Assembly: GCA_964244115.1 (NCBI GenBank)
Contig: CAXTHM010000100.1
Span: 1-11,559 of the forward strand
DNA: 11,559 nt
Direction of reading: 5' to 3'
Origin: CADCWK01 sp964244115
GTDB lineage: Bacteria; Chloroflexota; Chloroflexia; Thermomicrobiales; UBA6265
Shown here: in pieces, positions 1 to 6,592 of the stretch
How positions within the stretch are numbered: the first letter of the stretch is position 1
How the letters are laid out: each line of letters opens with the position of its first letter
Position numbers and translations under genes: made by a program
Notes under the pieces: model-generated
Databases searched by the model: none
What the model was told of the DNA's origin: nothing
What the model saw: the letters and a program-made list of their open reading frames with translations, nothing else

Positions 1-335
1 GTCGCTCACCCGCCAAAGGCGGCTTCGGCTCCTCACCGCCCGGAGAGGGGAGTCTATACCCGGATTCGGTATCGCCTGCTGACGCGGCTCTCGCTACGCT
101 GCGGTTCACAGGTGCCCGAAGAGGGGAGCAGCACGAACCTGGGGTCACGCACCAAGCGTCAACCCGGATTCCGTACCAAGCGTCACCGCGGCTATCGAAA
201 GGGTTGCCCGACATCGCCTACCGGACCACAGTGCAGCGTAAGTCGCACGGGGCGAGTGAGCGACCAGTTGAGCCGGAGCAGACCTTTTAAGGATCATCGG
301 TTGACGATACCGGAGCATCAGGAAGGCAGGAGAAT
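1..335. other. Intergenic stretch with no supported gene
   Basis: No reading frame here has convincing codon use, a recognisable product or a well-placed ribosome binding site. The visible structure is a small perfect hairpin at 10-22 (CCGCC AAA GGCGG) and short direct repeats: GAGGGGAG at 45-52 and 121-128, ACCCGGATTC at 58-67 and 162-171, and ACCAAGCGTCA at 151-161 and 175-185. I see no tRNA or other structured RNA. The 10-22 hairpin could be the end of a transcript from a gene outside the window, but no T-run follows it. Confidence 0.6.
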
Positions 336-359
336 GGGCCAACCCGGCTGGGTCGGCCC
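336..359 (-). terminator. Hairpin terminator after the lipoprotein gene
   Basis: Read on the minus strand this is a 10-bp stem (GGGCCGACCC with GGGTTGGCCC, one G-U pair) closed by a 4-nt loop, beginning about 39 nt past the stop codon of the lipoprotein gene. On the plus strand the same position is an A-C mismatch, so the structure is better in the minus-strand RNA. The sequence after it is only mildly T-rich, so termination efficiency is uncertain. Confidence 0.5.
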
Positions 360-397
360 ATCCTCCTGTTGGTCGAGATTCCCGAACGCATGGAGCG

Positions 398-1141
398 CTA
401 TGCGACCGGCGTGGCCTCGGGCGTCCCGGACGCCGGGGTCGTGATCTCCGGAGTCCCCACCCCGACCGGCGTTGCGTCAGAAGTGACCAGAATGGGTTCG
501 GGGGTCGCGGCCACGATCACGGGTGTCGCCACGATTACGGGTGTCGCCACGATTACGGGTGTCGCCACGATTACGGGTGTCGCCACGATTACGGGCGTCG
601 CCACGATCACGGGTGTCGCCACGATCACGGGCGTTGCGACCTCAGTGGGTGTGGCGGCCTCGACGGTAGCCGGCGCTTCGGTGGGGGTGGCGACGACGAT
701 CGGGACGACGGCGACCGGTGTGCCGCCGGTGACTGGCGTCCCGGCGATCGACTCGATGATGATCGGCGTTCCGGCCGGTATCGTCGTCTCGCCGACCGGT
801 ACGATGGCGATCGGCGTCCCCGGGTCCGCGGGGGTCGCCTCGACCAGGACGGCGGTGATCGGTGTGCCGGACACGGGCACGATCGAGACGGGCGTCCCAC
901 CCGCCGTCGCCGTGCCGGCTCCACCCGGCGTCGCGGCGACGGCTGGCGTGGCGGCGCCCGCGGCGGTCGTCGGCTTCGGCGCGGTCGTGGTCTGGGCAGC
1001 GCCACCTGACGCCGTCGTCGCGGTCGCGTCCTCCTCGTCATCCCCGCCACCGCAGGCGGCCAGGACCGTGACGCTGAGCATGCCAACCGCCGCGAGCCTG
1101 ATGACGCGGCTCCACCTGATCGATGCGAACCCACTGGCCAT
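398..1141 (-). CDS. Thr/Pro/Val-rich repeat lipoprotein
   Basis: The 247-residue product is predicted to be exported and lipid-anchored. Residues 9-15 are basic, 16-29 are hydrophobic, and a clean lipobox L-A-A-C ends at Cys30, followed by a Gly/Asp/Glu linker. The rest is low complexity, built from Ala, Thr, Pro and Val with recurring G-T-P-[VI] and A-T-P-[VE] motifs. Residues about 168-209 are seven exact copies of VATPVI. No enzymatic domain is visible; such regions usually act as extended stalks or spacers on the cell surface, which is inference here. The ATG is chosen because AAGGGG lies 7 nt upstream (plus-strand 1149-1154) and the signal peptide follows directly. A hairpin at 336-359 lies downstream. 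The 18-bp DNA repeat makes length variation between strains likely. The gene appears monocistronic, and I do not recognise a named family. Confidence 0.8.
   Translation of the reverse strand: MASGFASIRWSRVIRLAAVGMLSVTVLAACGGGDDEEDATATTASGGAAQTTTAPKPTTAAGAATPAVAATPGGAGTATAGGTPVSIVPVSGTPITAVLVEATPADPGTPIAIVPVGETTIPAGTPIIIESIAGTPVTGGTPVAVVPIVVATPTEAPATVEAATPTEVATPVIVATPVIVATPVIVATPVIVATPVIVATPVIVATPVIVAATPEPILVTSDATPVGVGTPEITTPASGTPEATPVA
510..635. repeat. 18-bp tandem repeat, seven copies
   Basis: Seven contiguous 18-bp units of the form GCCACGATYACGGGYGTC on the plus strand start at 510, 528, 546, 564, 582, 600 and 618. They differ only by C/T changes at the two Y positions, with a further T at the end of the last unit. 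The unit is six codons long, so gain or loss of copies keeps the lipoprotein frame. Copies 2-4 are identical, consistent with recent slippage expansion. There are no spacers, so this is not a CRISPR array. Confidence 0.95.
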
Positions 1142-1318
1142 GATCGATCCCCTTCACCCCAAGCGACGGCAGTCCAGACGGTGTCGCATCGGTCCTCGTC
1201 GCCATCGACCGAATGGCCGGAAACGGGACAAGCGTTGCCGATACCGCACCAGCGCACAATAGCGTACCCGCACGGTTTCCAAAAGGGGGTCGCTCACCTC
1301 GATCGCTCGACCGGGAAG

Positions 1319-1897
1319 CTACCCGGCCCGGGAAGGGATCAGGGGCCGGAATGGGACCAGCATCGTGACGCCATAGATCATCGGCACCGAGACCAGGGAC
1401 ATGATCATCTTGACCAGGTAGTCGCCGCCGATCAGGCTGGCGATACCGACGCCCTCCACGCCGTAGAACGCCAGCAGCGTGAAGACGACCGTGTCGACGG
1501 CCAGACTGACCGCGTTGGAGACGAGGACCAGCCTCCAGATCGGCCCACCGAGCAGCACCGTCTGGATCCGGATATCTACGGACGACGCCACGACCAGCGA
1601 GCAGAGACTCGCCAGCACGATCCGGCCGAGGCCACCGTCGAACACGAGCGTGTACGCAAGGGTCCCGGCGGCTCCGGCGGCGACCGCGATGATCGTCGCG
1701 ACCCGGCCGTGATACCGGCGGATGTAATCGGCGAGGGTGTACCCGAGGGCGAAGGTCAGGGTCCCGACCGCGAAGGTCAGCGCACCGACCTCGACGAACG
1801 TGGCGGCGTAATAGTTCGCCACGAACGACAGCGATGCGGCCGCGACGATGCCGATGACGAGGGCGATCCGGCGCGATTCGAGGTCCTGACGGCTCAT
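1319..1897 (-). CDS. VUT family (YhhQ-like) membrane transporter
   Basis: This is a 192-residue polytopic membrane protein. Hydrophobic segments lie at about residues 11-32, 37-57, 66-86, 92-106, 120-145 and 154-181. The polar LADYIRRYHG at 55-64, just after the second segment, and SNAVSLAVDTVVF at 127-139 resemble the D-x-x-x-x-x-x-G and S-x-x-x-D-T-x-x-F signatures of the VUT/DUF165 family. That family includes E. coli YhhQ, which takes up queuosine precursors (preQ0/preQ1). The precise substrate is inference. I chose the ATG at 1897 because GGGAG lies 6 nt upstream (plus-strand 1904-1908); a longer reading back to 1966 adds 23 charged residues without family match. There are no queuosine genes nearby, so the protein may serve salvage or have another small-molecule substrate. 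It is transcribed divergently from the phosphatase gene. Confidence 0.68.
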   Translation of the reverse strand: MSRQDLESRRIALVIGIVAAASLSFVANYYAATFVEVGALTFAVGTLTFALGYTLADYIRRYHGRVATIIAVAAGAAGTLAYTLVFDGGLGRIVLASLCSLVVASSVDIRIQTVLLGGPIWRLVLVSNAVSLAVDTVVFTLLAFYGVEGVGIASLIGGDYLVKMIMSLVSVPMIYGVTMLVPFRPLIPSRAG

Positions 1898-2022
1898 GAC
1901 GCACTCCCGAGGTGAACGATTCCTGATCGGACGGTCCGGCGAGCACCCCGCCGGCGCGCGACGCATACGATACCCTTGCCGGAGTCTCCGATCGAGGTCC
2001 CGCGGCGCTCTCGTCGAACCCC

Positions 2023-2029
2023 AGGGGAG
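2023..2029 (+). promoter_or_regulatory. Shine-Dalgarno site fixing a TTG start
   Basis: AGGGGAG lies 6 nt before the TTG at 2036. No comparable site precedes the alternative TTG at 1976, so this site decides the start of the phosphatase gene. Confidence 0.7.
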
Positions 2030-2035
2030 AACTTC

Positions 2036-2950
2036 TTGAAGCCGATCGATCTCCTACCCGAGAACCCACCTCCGTATTACCGACCGGAACTCGAAACGGC
2101 CATCGCCGCCGCCCGGGCCGGCGCGGCGGCAATCCTGCCGGTCTACAGTGCCCAGGAAGGGTTCAGCTCCGACGCCAAGCCGGACGGTTCCCCGGTGACG
2201 GTCGCCGACCTCGCCAGCGACGCCGCCATCCGCGCGACGATCATCGCCGCCTTTCCGGACGACGGCCTCCTGACCGAGGAAGGGCTCGACGACCAGACCC
2301 GCCTCGCGCGAAGGCGGGTCTGGATCGTCGACCCGCTGGATGGGACGCGGGAGTTCGTCGCCCGATCGGACGACTTCGATGTCTTCGTCGGGCTGGTCGT
2401 CGACGGCGCCCCGGCCGTCGCCGTGTCCTGCCACCCGCCCACCGGCCATCTCCTCTACGCCGTCGCCGGCCACGGGACCTGGTCGCTCTCACCGGACGAC
2501 GCGGTCACGCGGGTCCGACTCGACCGTCCGATCCATGCGCCGCGCGTCGTGACGTCCCCCTACTTCGGCGCCCCCGCGATCGTGCCGGCGCTGGAAGCCG
2601 CGCTCGCCGGACTGCCAGTCGACCATGTCGCCGTGATCGGGCCCGGCTTCCACCCGCGCCACTTCTTCCCGGCCGACGGTGGGCCGCCGGCGTTCGACGT
2701 CTTCATCGCCGGCACCACCGACGGCTGGCTGTCCGGTGGCGAGTGGGACGCCGTGGTGACCGACCTGATCGTCCGTGAGGCCGGCGGCATGTTCTCGGAC
2801 CTCTGGGGTGAGCCGCACGAGTACAACAAGCCGGTCGCCCGGAACCGGTTCGGCTATGTCGCCTCGGTCGAACCGCGGCTCCACCTCGACGTCCTCGCGC
2901 ACTTGCACACGGTCCGCCCGGCGGGGAAGCCCGACACCTCAGGCTGGTAG
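2036..2950 (+). CDS. Inositol monophosphatase / CysQ family phosphatase
   Basis: This 304-residue enzyme belongs to the Mg-dependent, lithium-sensitive phosphatase superfamily. That superfamily hydrolyses inositol phosphates or 3'-phosphoadenosine 5'-phosphate. The metal-binding signature WIVDPLDGT is at about residues 96-104 with Asp99 and Asp102, preceded by the acidic pair Glu81-Glu82 in LLTEEGLDD. The second signature, GEWD followed by IVREAGG, is at about 235-251 with Asp238. The C-terminal NKP-x3-N-x2-G element matches the usual end of the fold. All expected metal ligands appear present. The TTG start is supported by AGGGGAG; starting at 1976 would add 20 residues of poor match. Substrate cannot be settled from sequence: CysQ-like PAP phosphatase and inositol monophosphatase are both possible. 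The gene ends 3 bp before the stop of convergent nagB. A 12-bp perfect inverted repeat lies inside the gene just before the catalytic motif. Confidence 0.85.
   Translation: MKPIDLLPENPPPYYRPELETAIAAARAGAAAILPVYSAQEGFSSDAKPDGSPVTVADLASDAAIRATIIAAFPDDGLLTEEGLDDQTRLARRRVWIVDPLDGTREFVARSDDFDVFVGLVVDGAPAVAVSCHPPTGHLLYAVAGHGTWSLSPDDAVTRVRLDRPIHAPRVVTSPYFGAPAIVPALEAALAGLPVDHVAVIGPGFHPRHFFPADGGPPAFDVFIAGTTDGWLSGGEWDAVVTDLIVREAGGMFSDLWGEPHEYNKPVARNRFGYVASVEPRLHLDVLAHLHTVRPAGKPDTSGW
2293..2323 (+). repeat. Perfect 12-bp inverted repeat inside the phosphatase gene
   Basis: Arms CCAGACCCGCCT (2293-2304) and AGGCGGGTCTGG (2312-2323) are perfectly complementary around a 7-nt loop. The repeat sits within the coding sequence about 10 nt before the codon of the first catalytic aspartate, and would form a stable mRNA hairpin. 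Confidence 0.85.
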
Positions 2951-2953
2951 CGA

Positions 2954-3772
2954 TCAGGGGCGGTTGGGCACGCTCGGCCAGATGGCAAGCGAATCCTGGA
3001 TACCGGACGCCGCCGCCTCATCCAGCACGACGGTGAGCCGCCCCCCGGCCCGTCGCATGAAGCTGCCGGGAGCATCGGGCGTCGGCTCGTCGATCAGGAC
3101 CTTGCGGACGATCCCGGCCTTCGCCACGCCCTTGACGAGCAGGAGGATGGCCCGGGCCTCCAGCAGCGTTCCGACGCCTATCGTGACGGCCTCCCGCGGG
3201 ACGTCCTGCCCCACCGGCCAGGTCCGCGCCGTCTGCTCGATCGTCGCCTCGGACAGCGCCAACAGGCGCGTCCGGCTGTCAACCGCCGAGCCGGGCTCGT
3301 TGAAGGCGACATGGCCGTTGTCGCCCAGACCGAGGACCGCCAGATCCAGCCCGCCCGCCCGGTCGATCAGCGTCTCGAACTCCGCACCGGCCGCATCGGG
3401 ATCGCCGGCGATCGCCGGGACGCGGTGGAACCGGTCATCGCCGATCCCGGCCGTGTCGAGCAGTTGCCCACGCAACCAGGCAGCGAAGCTCTGGGGGTGA
3501 TCGCTCGGCAGGTTGCGGAACTCGTCGAGCTGGAAGACGAGGACACCCTCGAGATCCAGGCTGCCGGATCTGATCCGCTCGCTCAGTAATCGGTAGAGCC
3601 CGACCGGCGTCCCACCGGTCGGCAGGGCCATCGTCCCGGCGTTGCCGCCGCTGACGGCACCGGCGACGATCTCCGCCGCTCGCTCGTCCATGTCCTCGGG
3701 CGACGGGACGATCTCGATGATCGGTCCTTCGGGATGGAGGAACGTCGTCCGGGATGGGGTCGTAGCGGTCAT
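2954..3772 (-). CDS. nagB: Glucosamine-6-phosphate deaminase
   Basis: NagB converts glucosamine 6-phosphate to fructose 6-phosphate and ammonia, the last step that channels amino sugars into glycolysis, in the cytoplasm. The 272-residue product shows the phosphate-binding loop LPTGGTPVGLY at residues 50-60 and FQLDEF at 80-85, whose Asp83 corresponds to the catalytic Asp72 of E. coli. HPQSF follows at 92-96, then the active-site block GLGDNGHVAFNEPG at 148-161 with His154 and Glu159. E. coli has N-D-G-H where this protein has D-N-G-H; to my recollection Bacillus subtilis NagB also has Asn there, so I treat it as a subfamily trait rather than a defect. T-I-G-V-G-T-L and the KAGIVRKVL helix follow. 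The ATG at 3772 has AAGGAG 9 nt upstream. The gene stands alone, without nagA or a GntR regulator in the window. A perfect inverted repeat (3821-3844) lies in its leader. Confidence 0.93.
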   Translation of the reverse strand: MTATTPSRTTFLHPEGPIIEIVPSPEDMDERAAEIVAGAVSGGNAGTMALPTGGTPVGLYRLLSERIRSGSLDLEGVLVFQLDEFRNLPSDHPQSFAAWLRGQLLDTAGIGDDRFHRVPAIAGDPDAAGAEFETLIDRAGGLDLAVLGLGDNGHVAFNEPGSAVDSRTRLLALSEATIEQTARTWPVGQDVPREAVTIGVGTLLEARAILLLVKGVAKAGIVRKVLIDEPTPDAPGSFMRRAGGRLTVVLDEAAASGIQDSLAIWPSVPNRP

Positions 3773-3820
3773 GGTCCGGAACTCCTTCGGTGGCTGGGTC
3801 AGGCGGCGAATCATGATCCC

Positions 3821-3844
3821 CCGTCCGACGATGCCGTCGGACGG
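3821..3844. promoter_or_regulatory. Perfect 10-bp inverted repeat between nagB and the hydrolase gene
   Basis: CCGTCCGACG and CGTCGGACGG flank a 4-nt loop, 49 nt upstream of the nagB ATG and 90 nt upstream of the hydrolase start. It could be an operator for a dimeric repressor or a hairpin in the nagB leader. A possible minus-strand -10 (TAGCAT, plus-strand 3863-3868) would place it just downstream of the nagB transcription start. The structure is certain, its role is not. Confidence 0.5.
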
Positions 3845-3933
3845 TCATCTGCGACGCCCGCTATGCTACCAACTCGCGCCGAGACGGACGGAATGTCATT
3901 CATGGTCATTCCCAGACAGGATGGACTCTCCCT

Positions 3934-5049
3934 TTGACGGACACAGCGGCACGGCTGCGCGACGCGGTCGGGCAGATCGATGAGTGGATCCATCCCGGAG
4001 GCGTCCCCGGGGCTGCCGTCGCGGTCGCCTACCGGGGCGAGATCGTCGCCGAGCGCTACGCCGGGGCGGCCCGCCCCGGTGTCCCGGTCGGGGAGACGAC
4101 CCTGTTCGGACTGGCATCGGTGACGAAACCGATCGCGGCCACCGGTGCGCTGGCCGCAGCCGAGGACGGGTTCCTGAGTCTCGACGAACCGGTCGTCCGA
4201 TTCGTGCCGGAGTTCGCGGAGGGCGCCTCGGGGGTGGCCGATCTCGAGGCCCGTTCCGCGGTCACGATCCGCCAGCTCCTGAGCCATACGAGCGGGGCGG
4301 GCGAAGATCTCGGCGGGTCCCGAGCCGGCTTGCCCGAGGTCCCCACCCTCGCCGAGATGACCGGGGCGCACACCCGGGCCCGCTCGGCATACTCGCCGGG
4401 CTCGACCGTCGGCTATTCCAACACCGGGTTCGCCATCCTGGCCGAGGTCACCCAGCGAGCGGTCGGCGAGGAGTTCTGGCGCTACGTCAGACGTCGGACG
4501 CTGACCCATCCCGACCTGGCGGACATCGTCGTCCGGCCGACGACCGAGCAGATCGAGCGGCTGGCGGTGCTCACCGACGCCGCGAACGGCGGGACGCCGA
4601 TCGAGAGCTACAACAGCGCCTGGTGGCGAGAGATGGCCCTACCCTGGGGAGGAGCCTACGGCACCCCGCGATCCCTCGCGCTGTTCGCCGCCGCATTCCT
4701 GGACCCCGCCCCCGAGACCGTCGGACTGAGTTGGGCCGCCCGCGCGGAGATGACCCGGAACCAGACGGCCGGGCTCCCCGGCGGGGTCAGCAGTGGCCGA
4801 GTCTGGTGGCGGGACGCGAGCTGGGGTCTGGGTTGGGAAGTCAAGGGCGCCAAACGGCGGCACTGGTCCGGGGAACTGACCTCGCCGGAGACGTTCTGCC
4901 ACTTCGGCCAGGCCGGGACGCTGGTCTGGGCCGACCCCCGGCTCGATCTCGCCGTCGCGGTCTTCACGAACCGCTCCGTGGCGAAGATGTGGGGCTTCAT
5001 CCTGAGCCGCTGGCTCCGTCTCGCCAATGCGCTTGCCTCCGCCGTCTGA
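3934..5049 (+). CDS. Beta-lactamase-related serine hydrolase (class C / penicillin-binding-like)
   Basis: This is a 371-residue protein of the serine beta-lactamase-like fold, which includes class C beta-lactamases, D-aminopeptidases and esterases such as EstB. The nucleophile motif S-x-x-K is SVTK at residues 62-65, in the typical context TLFGLASVTKPIAATGAL. The second motif YSN is at 161-163 in VGYSNTGFAILAEV. The third (KTG-equivalent) motif is HFG at 323-325 in CHFGQAGT. The order and spacing are complete for an active enzyme. There is no signal peptide, so it is probably cytoplasmic and more likely a hydrolase or esterase than a resistance beta-lactamase. The TTG at 3934 is the best start, since no ATG or GTG lies nearby in frame, but its Shine-Dalgarno is weak (AGGA about 12 nt upstream). 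It diverges from nagB. Substrate cannot be read from the sequence. Confidence 0.87.
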   Translation: MTDTAARLRDAVGQIDEWIHPGGVPGAAVAVAYRGEIVAERYAGAARPGVPVGETTLFGLASVTKPIAATGALAAAEDGFLSLDEPVVRFVPEFAEGASGVADLEARSAVTIRQLLSHTSGAGEDLGGSRAGLPEVPTLAEMTGAHTRARSAYSPGSTVGYSNTGFAILAEVTQRAVGEEFWRYVRRRTLTHPDLADIVVRPTTEQIERLAVLTDAANGGTPIESYNSAWWREMALPWGGAYGTPRSLALFAAAFLDPAPETVGLSWAARAEMTRNQTAGLPGGVSSGRVWWRDASWGLGWEVKGAKRRHWSGELTSPETFCHFGQAGTLVWADPRLDLAVAVFTNRSVAKMWGFILSRWLRLANALASAV

Positions 5050-5205
5050 CCGAGACGTCCGGGTCGTCCCCAGTCCGAAGGGTTTCGTCTATCCTGAGCA
5101 TCGACACCGCACAGACCGGAGTGCCCGCCATCCGATCGGTTCCCGCGATCGCTTCCCGGCCTGGTCGCCATCCGGGCCGGTTCCGACCCTTGGACCCAAC
5201 CCTGT

Positions 5206-5210
5206 GGAGG
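5206..5210 (+). promoter_or_regulatory. Shine-Dalgarno site for the bactofilin-like gene
   Basis: GGAGG lies 8 nt before the ATG at 5219. It rules out the longer open reading upstream, which overlaps the end of the hydrolase gene and has Arg/Pro-rich, non-protein-like composition. Confidence 0.75.
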
Positions 5211-5218
5211 GCGAACGC

Positions 5219-6496
5219 ATGCGGGCATCACCTCGGGACATCCGGCGCGACCGGTCTCATAGTCCCCGGTTCCGGTTGCGGGACCGCTCGCGCCGCGCCA
5301 CGGCGGCGCTGGTCGCGCTGACGCTGGCCCTGTTCGTCGGCGTCCCACTGCTGTCGGCGGCGGTGCTGCTGACCGACGACACGACGACCATCCGCGCCGA
5401 GCAGACGATCGACGAGGACGCCTACATCTTCGGCAACGACGTCACGTTCAACGGCACCGCCAGCCGCGACCTCATCTCGGCGACACAGGACTTCGACCTC
5501 GGCGAGACCGCCCGGGTCGGCGGCAACGTCAACGTCGCCGCCAACGATGTCCGGCTGGCCGGGACGATCGAGCGGTCGGCGCGGATGGCGGCCCGGGATG
5601 TCGTCATCACCGGGACGGTCGGTGGGGATCTCGTCGTGGCCGCCCAGCGTCTCCGGATCGAGGCCGGCGCCCGCGTCACGGGTGACCTGATCATCGCCGT
5701 CCAGGATGTCGACATCCTCGGCGAGGTTGGTGGCCAGATCCGCGGGCAGGCCGACACGCTCACGCTGACGAACGCCGTCGTCAGTCAGGACATCCTCGTG
5801 GCGGTCGACGACCTCGATGTCCTCGGGACGACGGTCGTATCCGGCGCCATCCGTTACGACAGTGACTCCGACGCGACGATCGCCGACACCGCAACCCTGA
5901 CCGGGCCGGTCGAGCGCTCCGACCCGAGCGGACCCTCGGCGGCTGGCGTCTCGGTCGGTGGTGGCGTGGTCTGGGACATCGTCCGGCTCCTGAGCATGCT
6001 GATGACCGGGCTGGTCGTCGTCCTCGTGGCGCCGGTCGCCTCCTCCGCGGTCGCCGACGGCGTCCGGCGGCGGTTCCCCGCGACGCTGATCGCGGGCGTC
6101 GTCGCGATCGTACTGGTCCCGGTGCTCGCCCTCGTGCTGGTCGTGACGCTGATCGGCATCCCGGTCTCGATCGTCGCGCTGGTGCTGTTCGGCATCGCCC
6201 TCTATCTCAGCCAGGTCTTCGTCGGCATGGCGATCGGGCGGACGATCCTGCCGCGCGGCTGGCGATCGTACGGACGGGGCTACAACATCCTCGCGATGGT
6301 GATCGGCGTCACCCTGATCGCCCTGCTCCGCCTGATCCCGGTCCCGTTCCTCGATCTCGCCGTCGGGGTCATCGTGGCGCTGCTCGGGCTCGGTGGGCTG
6401 TTCACCGCGACCCGCGAGGGGACCCGACCAACGGCCTTGGCTCAGTCTGCCCACCAGTTCGGCGATCCGGGCTACGGGTATCCGACCCGGCAATAG
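5219..6496 (+). CDS. Bactofilin-like polymer-forming membrane protein
   Basis: The 425-residue protein has three parts. Residues 1-26 are strongly basic and 27-52 form a hydrophobic signal/anchor segment. Residues about 60-232 are short repeating beta-strand units with G-x-V, D-V-x-[IL]-x-G and D-L-[IV]-[IV]-A patterns (for example VGGDLVVAAQ, VTGDLIIAVQ, VSQDILVAVD), the pattern of a right-handed beta-helix as in bactofilins (DUF583/polymer-forming cytoskeletal domain). Residues about 250-396 contain four or five hydrophobic membrane segments, including a long stretch near 286-342. A Gly/Tyr/Pro tail ends the protein. The beta-helix is probably outside the membrane, since it follows the N-terminal anchor; this orientation is inference. 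A role in envelope organisation is plausible but unproven. GGAGG 8 nt upstream supports the start, about 170 bp after the hydrolase gene. A strong hairpin follows. Confidence 0.72.
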   Translation: MRASPRDIRRDRSHSPRFRLRDRSRRATAALVALTLALFVGVPLLSAAVLLTDDTTTIRAEQTIDEDAYIFGNDVTFNGTASRDLISATQDFDLGETARVGGNVNVAANDVRLAGTIERSARMAARDVVITGTVGGDLVVAAQRLRIEAGARVTGDLIIAVQDVDILGEVGGQIRGQADTLTLTNAVVSQDILVAVDDLDVLGTTVVSGAIRYDSDSDATIADTATLTGPVERSDPSGPSAAGVSVGGGVVWDIVRLLSMLMTGLVVVLVAPVASSAVADGVRRRFPATLIAGVVAIVLVPVLALVLVVTLIGIPVSIVALVLFGIALYLSQVFVGMAIGRTILPRGWRSYGRGYNILAMVIGVTLIALLRLIPVPFLDLAVGVIVALLGLGGLFTATREGTRPTALAQSAHQFGDPGYGYPTRQ

Positions 6497-6518
6497 TCGG
6501 CGTCGGCATCTCAGCCCA

Positions 6519-6567
6519 GACAGACGATGACGGCCTGGCAGCTTTTGCCAGGCCGTCATCGTCTGTC
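6519..6567. terminator. Bidirectional hairpin between convergent genes
   Basis: A perfect 22-bp inverted repeat (6519-6540 with 6546-6567) encloses a 5-nt loop GCTTT, starting 22 nt after the stop of the bactofilin-like gene and ending 25 nt before the cold-shock stop on the other strand. A second overlapping pair, GCCCAGA (6514-6520) and TCTGGGC (6579-6585), could extend or compete with it. It is placed to end transcription from both sides, although neither side has a strong T-run. Confidence 0.8.
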
Positions 6568-6592
6568 GGTTCGATCGTTCTGGGCAGTCGCA

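Noticed and set aside
334..444. Small plus-strand gene starting at ATG 334 behind a GGAAGGCAGGAG-like site
   Set aside because: The 36-residue product overlaps the minus-strand terminator and the end of the lipoprotein gene, and has no protein-like pattern.
510..635. CRISPR array
   Set aside because: The 18-bp units abut without spacers and encode a periodic peptide in the lipoprotein frame.
1038..2132. 364-codon minus-strand frame across the lipoprotein start, the transporter and the start of the phosphatase
   Set aside because: It spans three supported genes in another frame and is Arg/Pro-rich without domains.
3984..5321. Long Arg/Pro/Gly-rich open frame overlapping the serine hydrolase
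   Set aside because: It is a third-position shadow typical of GC-rich DNA. The overlapping frame has the SVTK, YSN and HFG motifs; this one has no recognisable domain and a non-protein-like composition.
5228..6559. 443-codon antisense frame over the bactofilin-like gene
   Set aside because: Extremely rich in Asp, Arg and Gly with no hydrophobic core, and it runs through the hairpin at 6519-6567. It is explained by codon bias of the plus-strand gene.
6564..6578. tRNA T-arm (GGTTCGATC)
   Set aside because: The sequence is the flank of the 22-bp hairpin. No acceptor, D or anticodon arms can be found around it.
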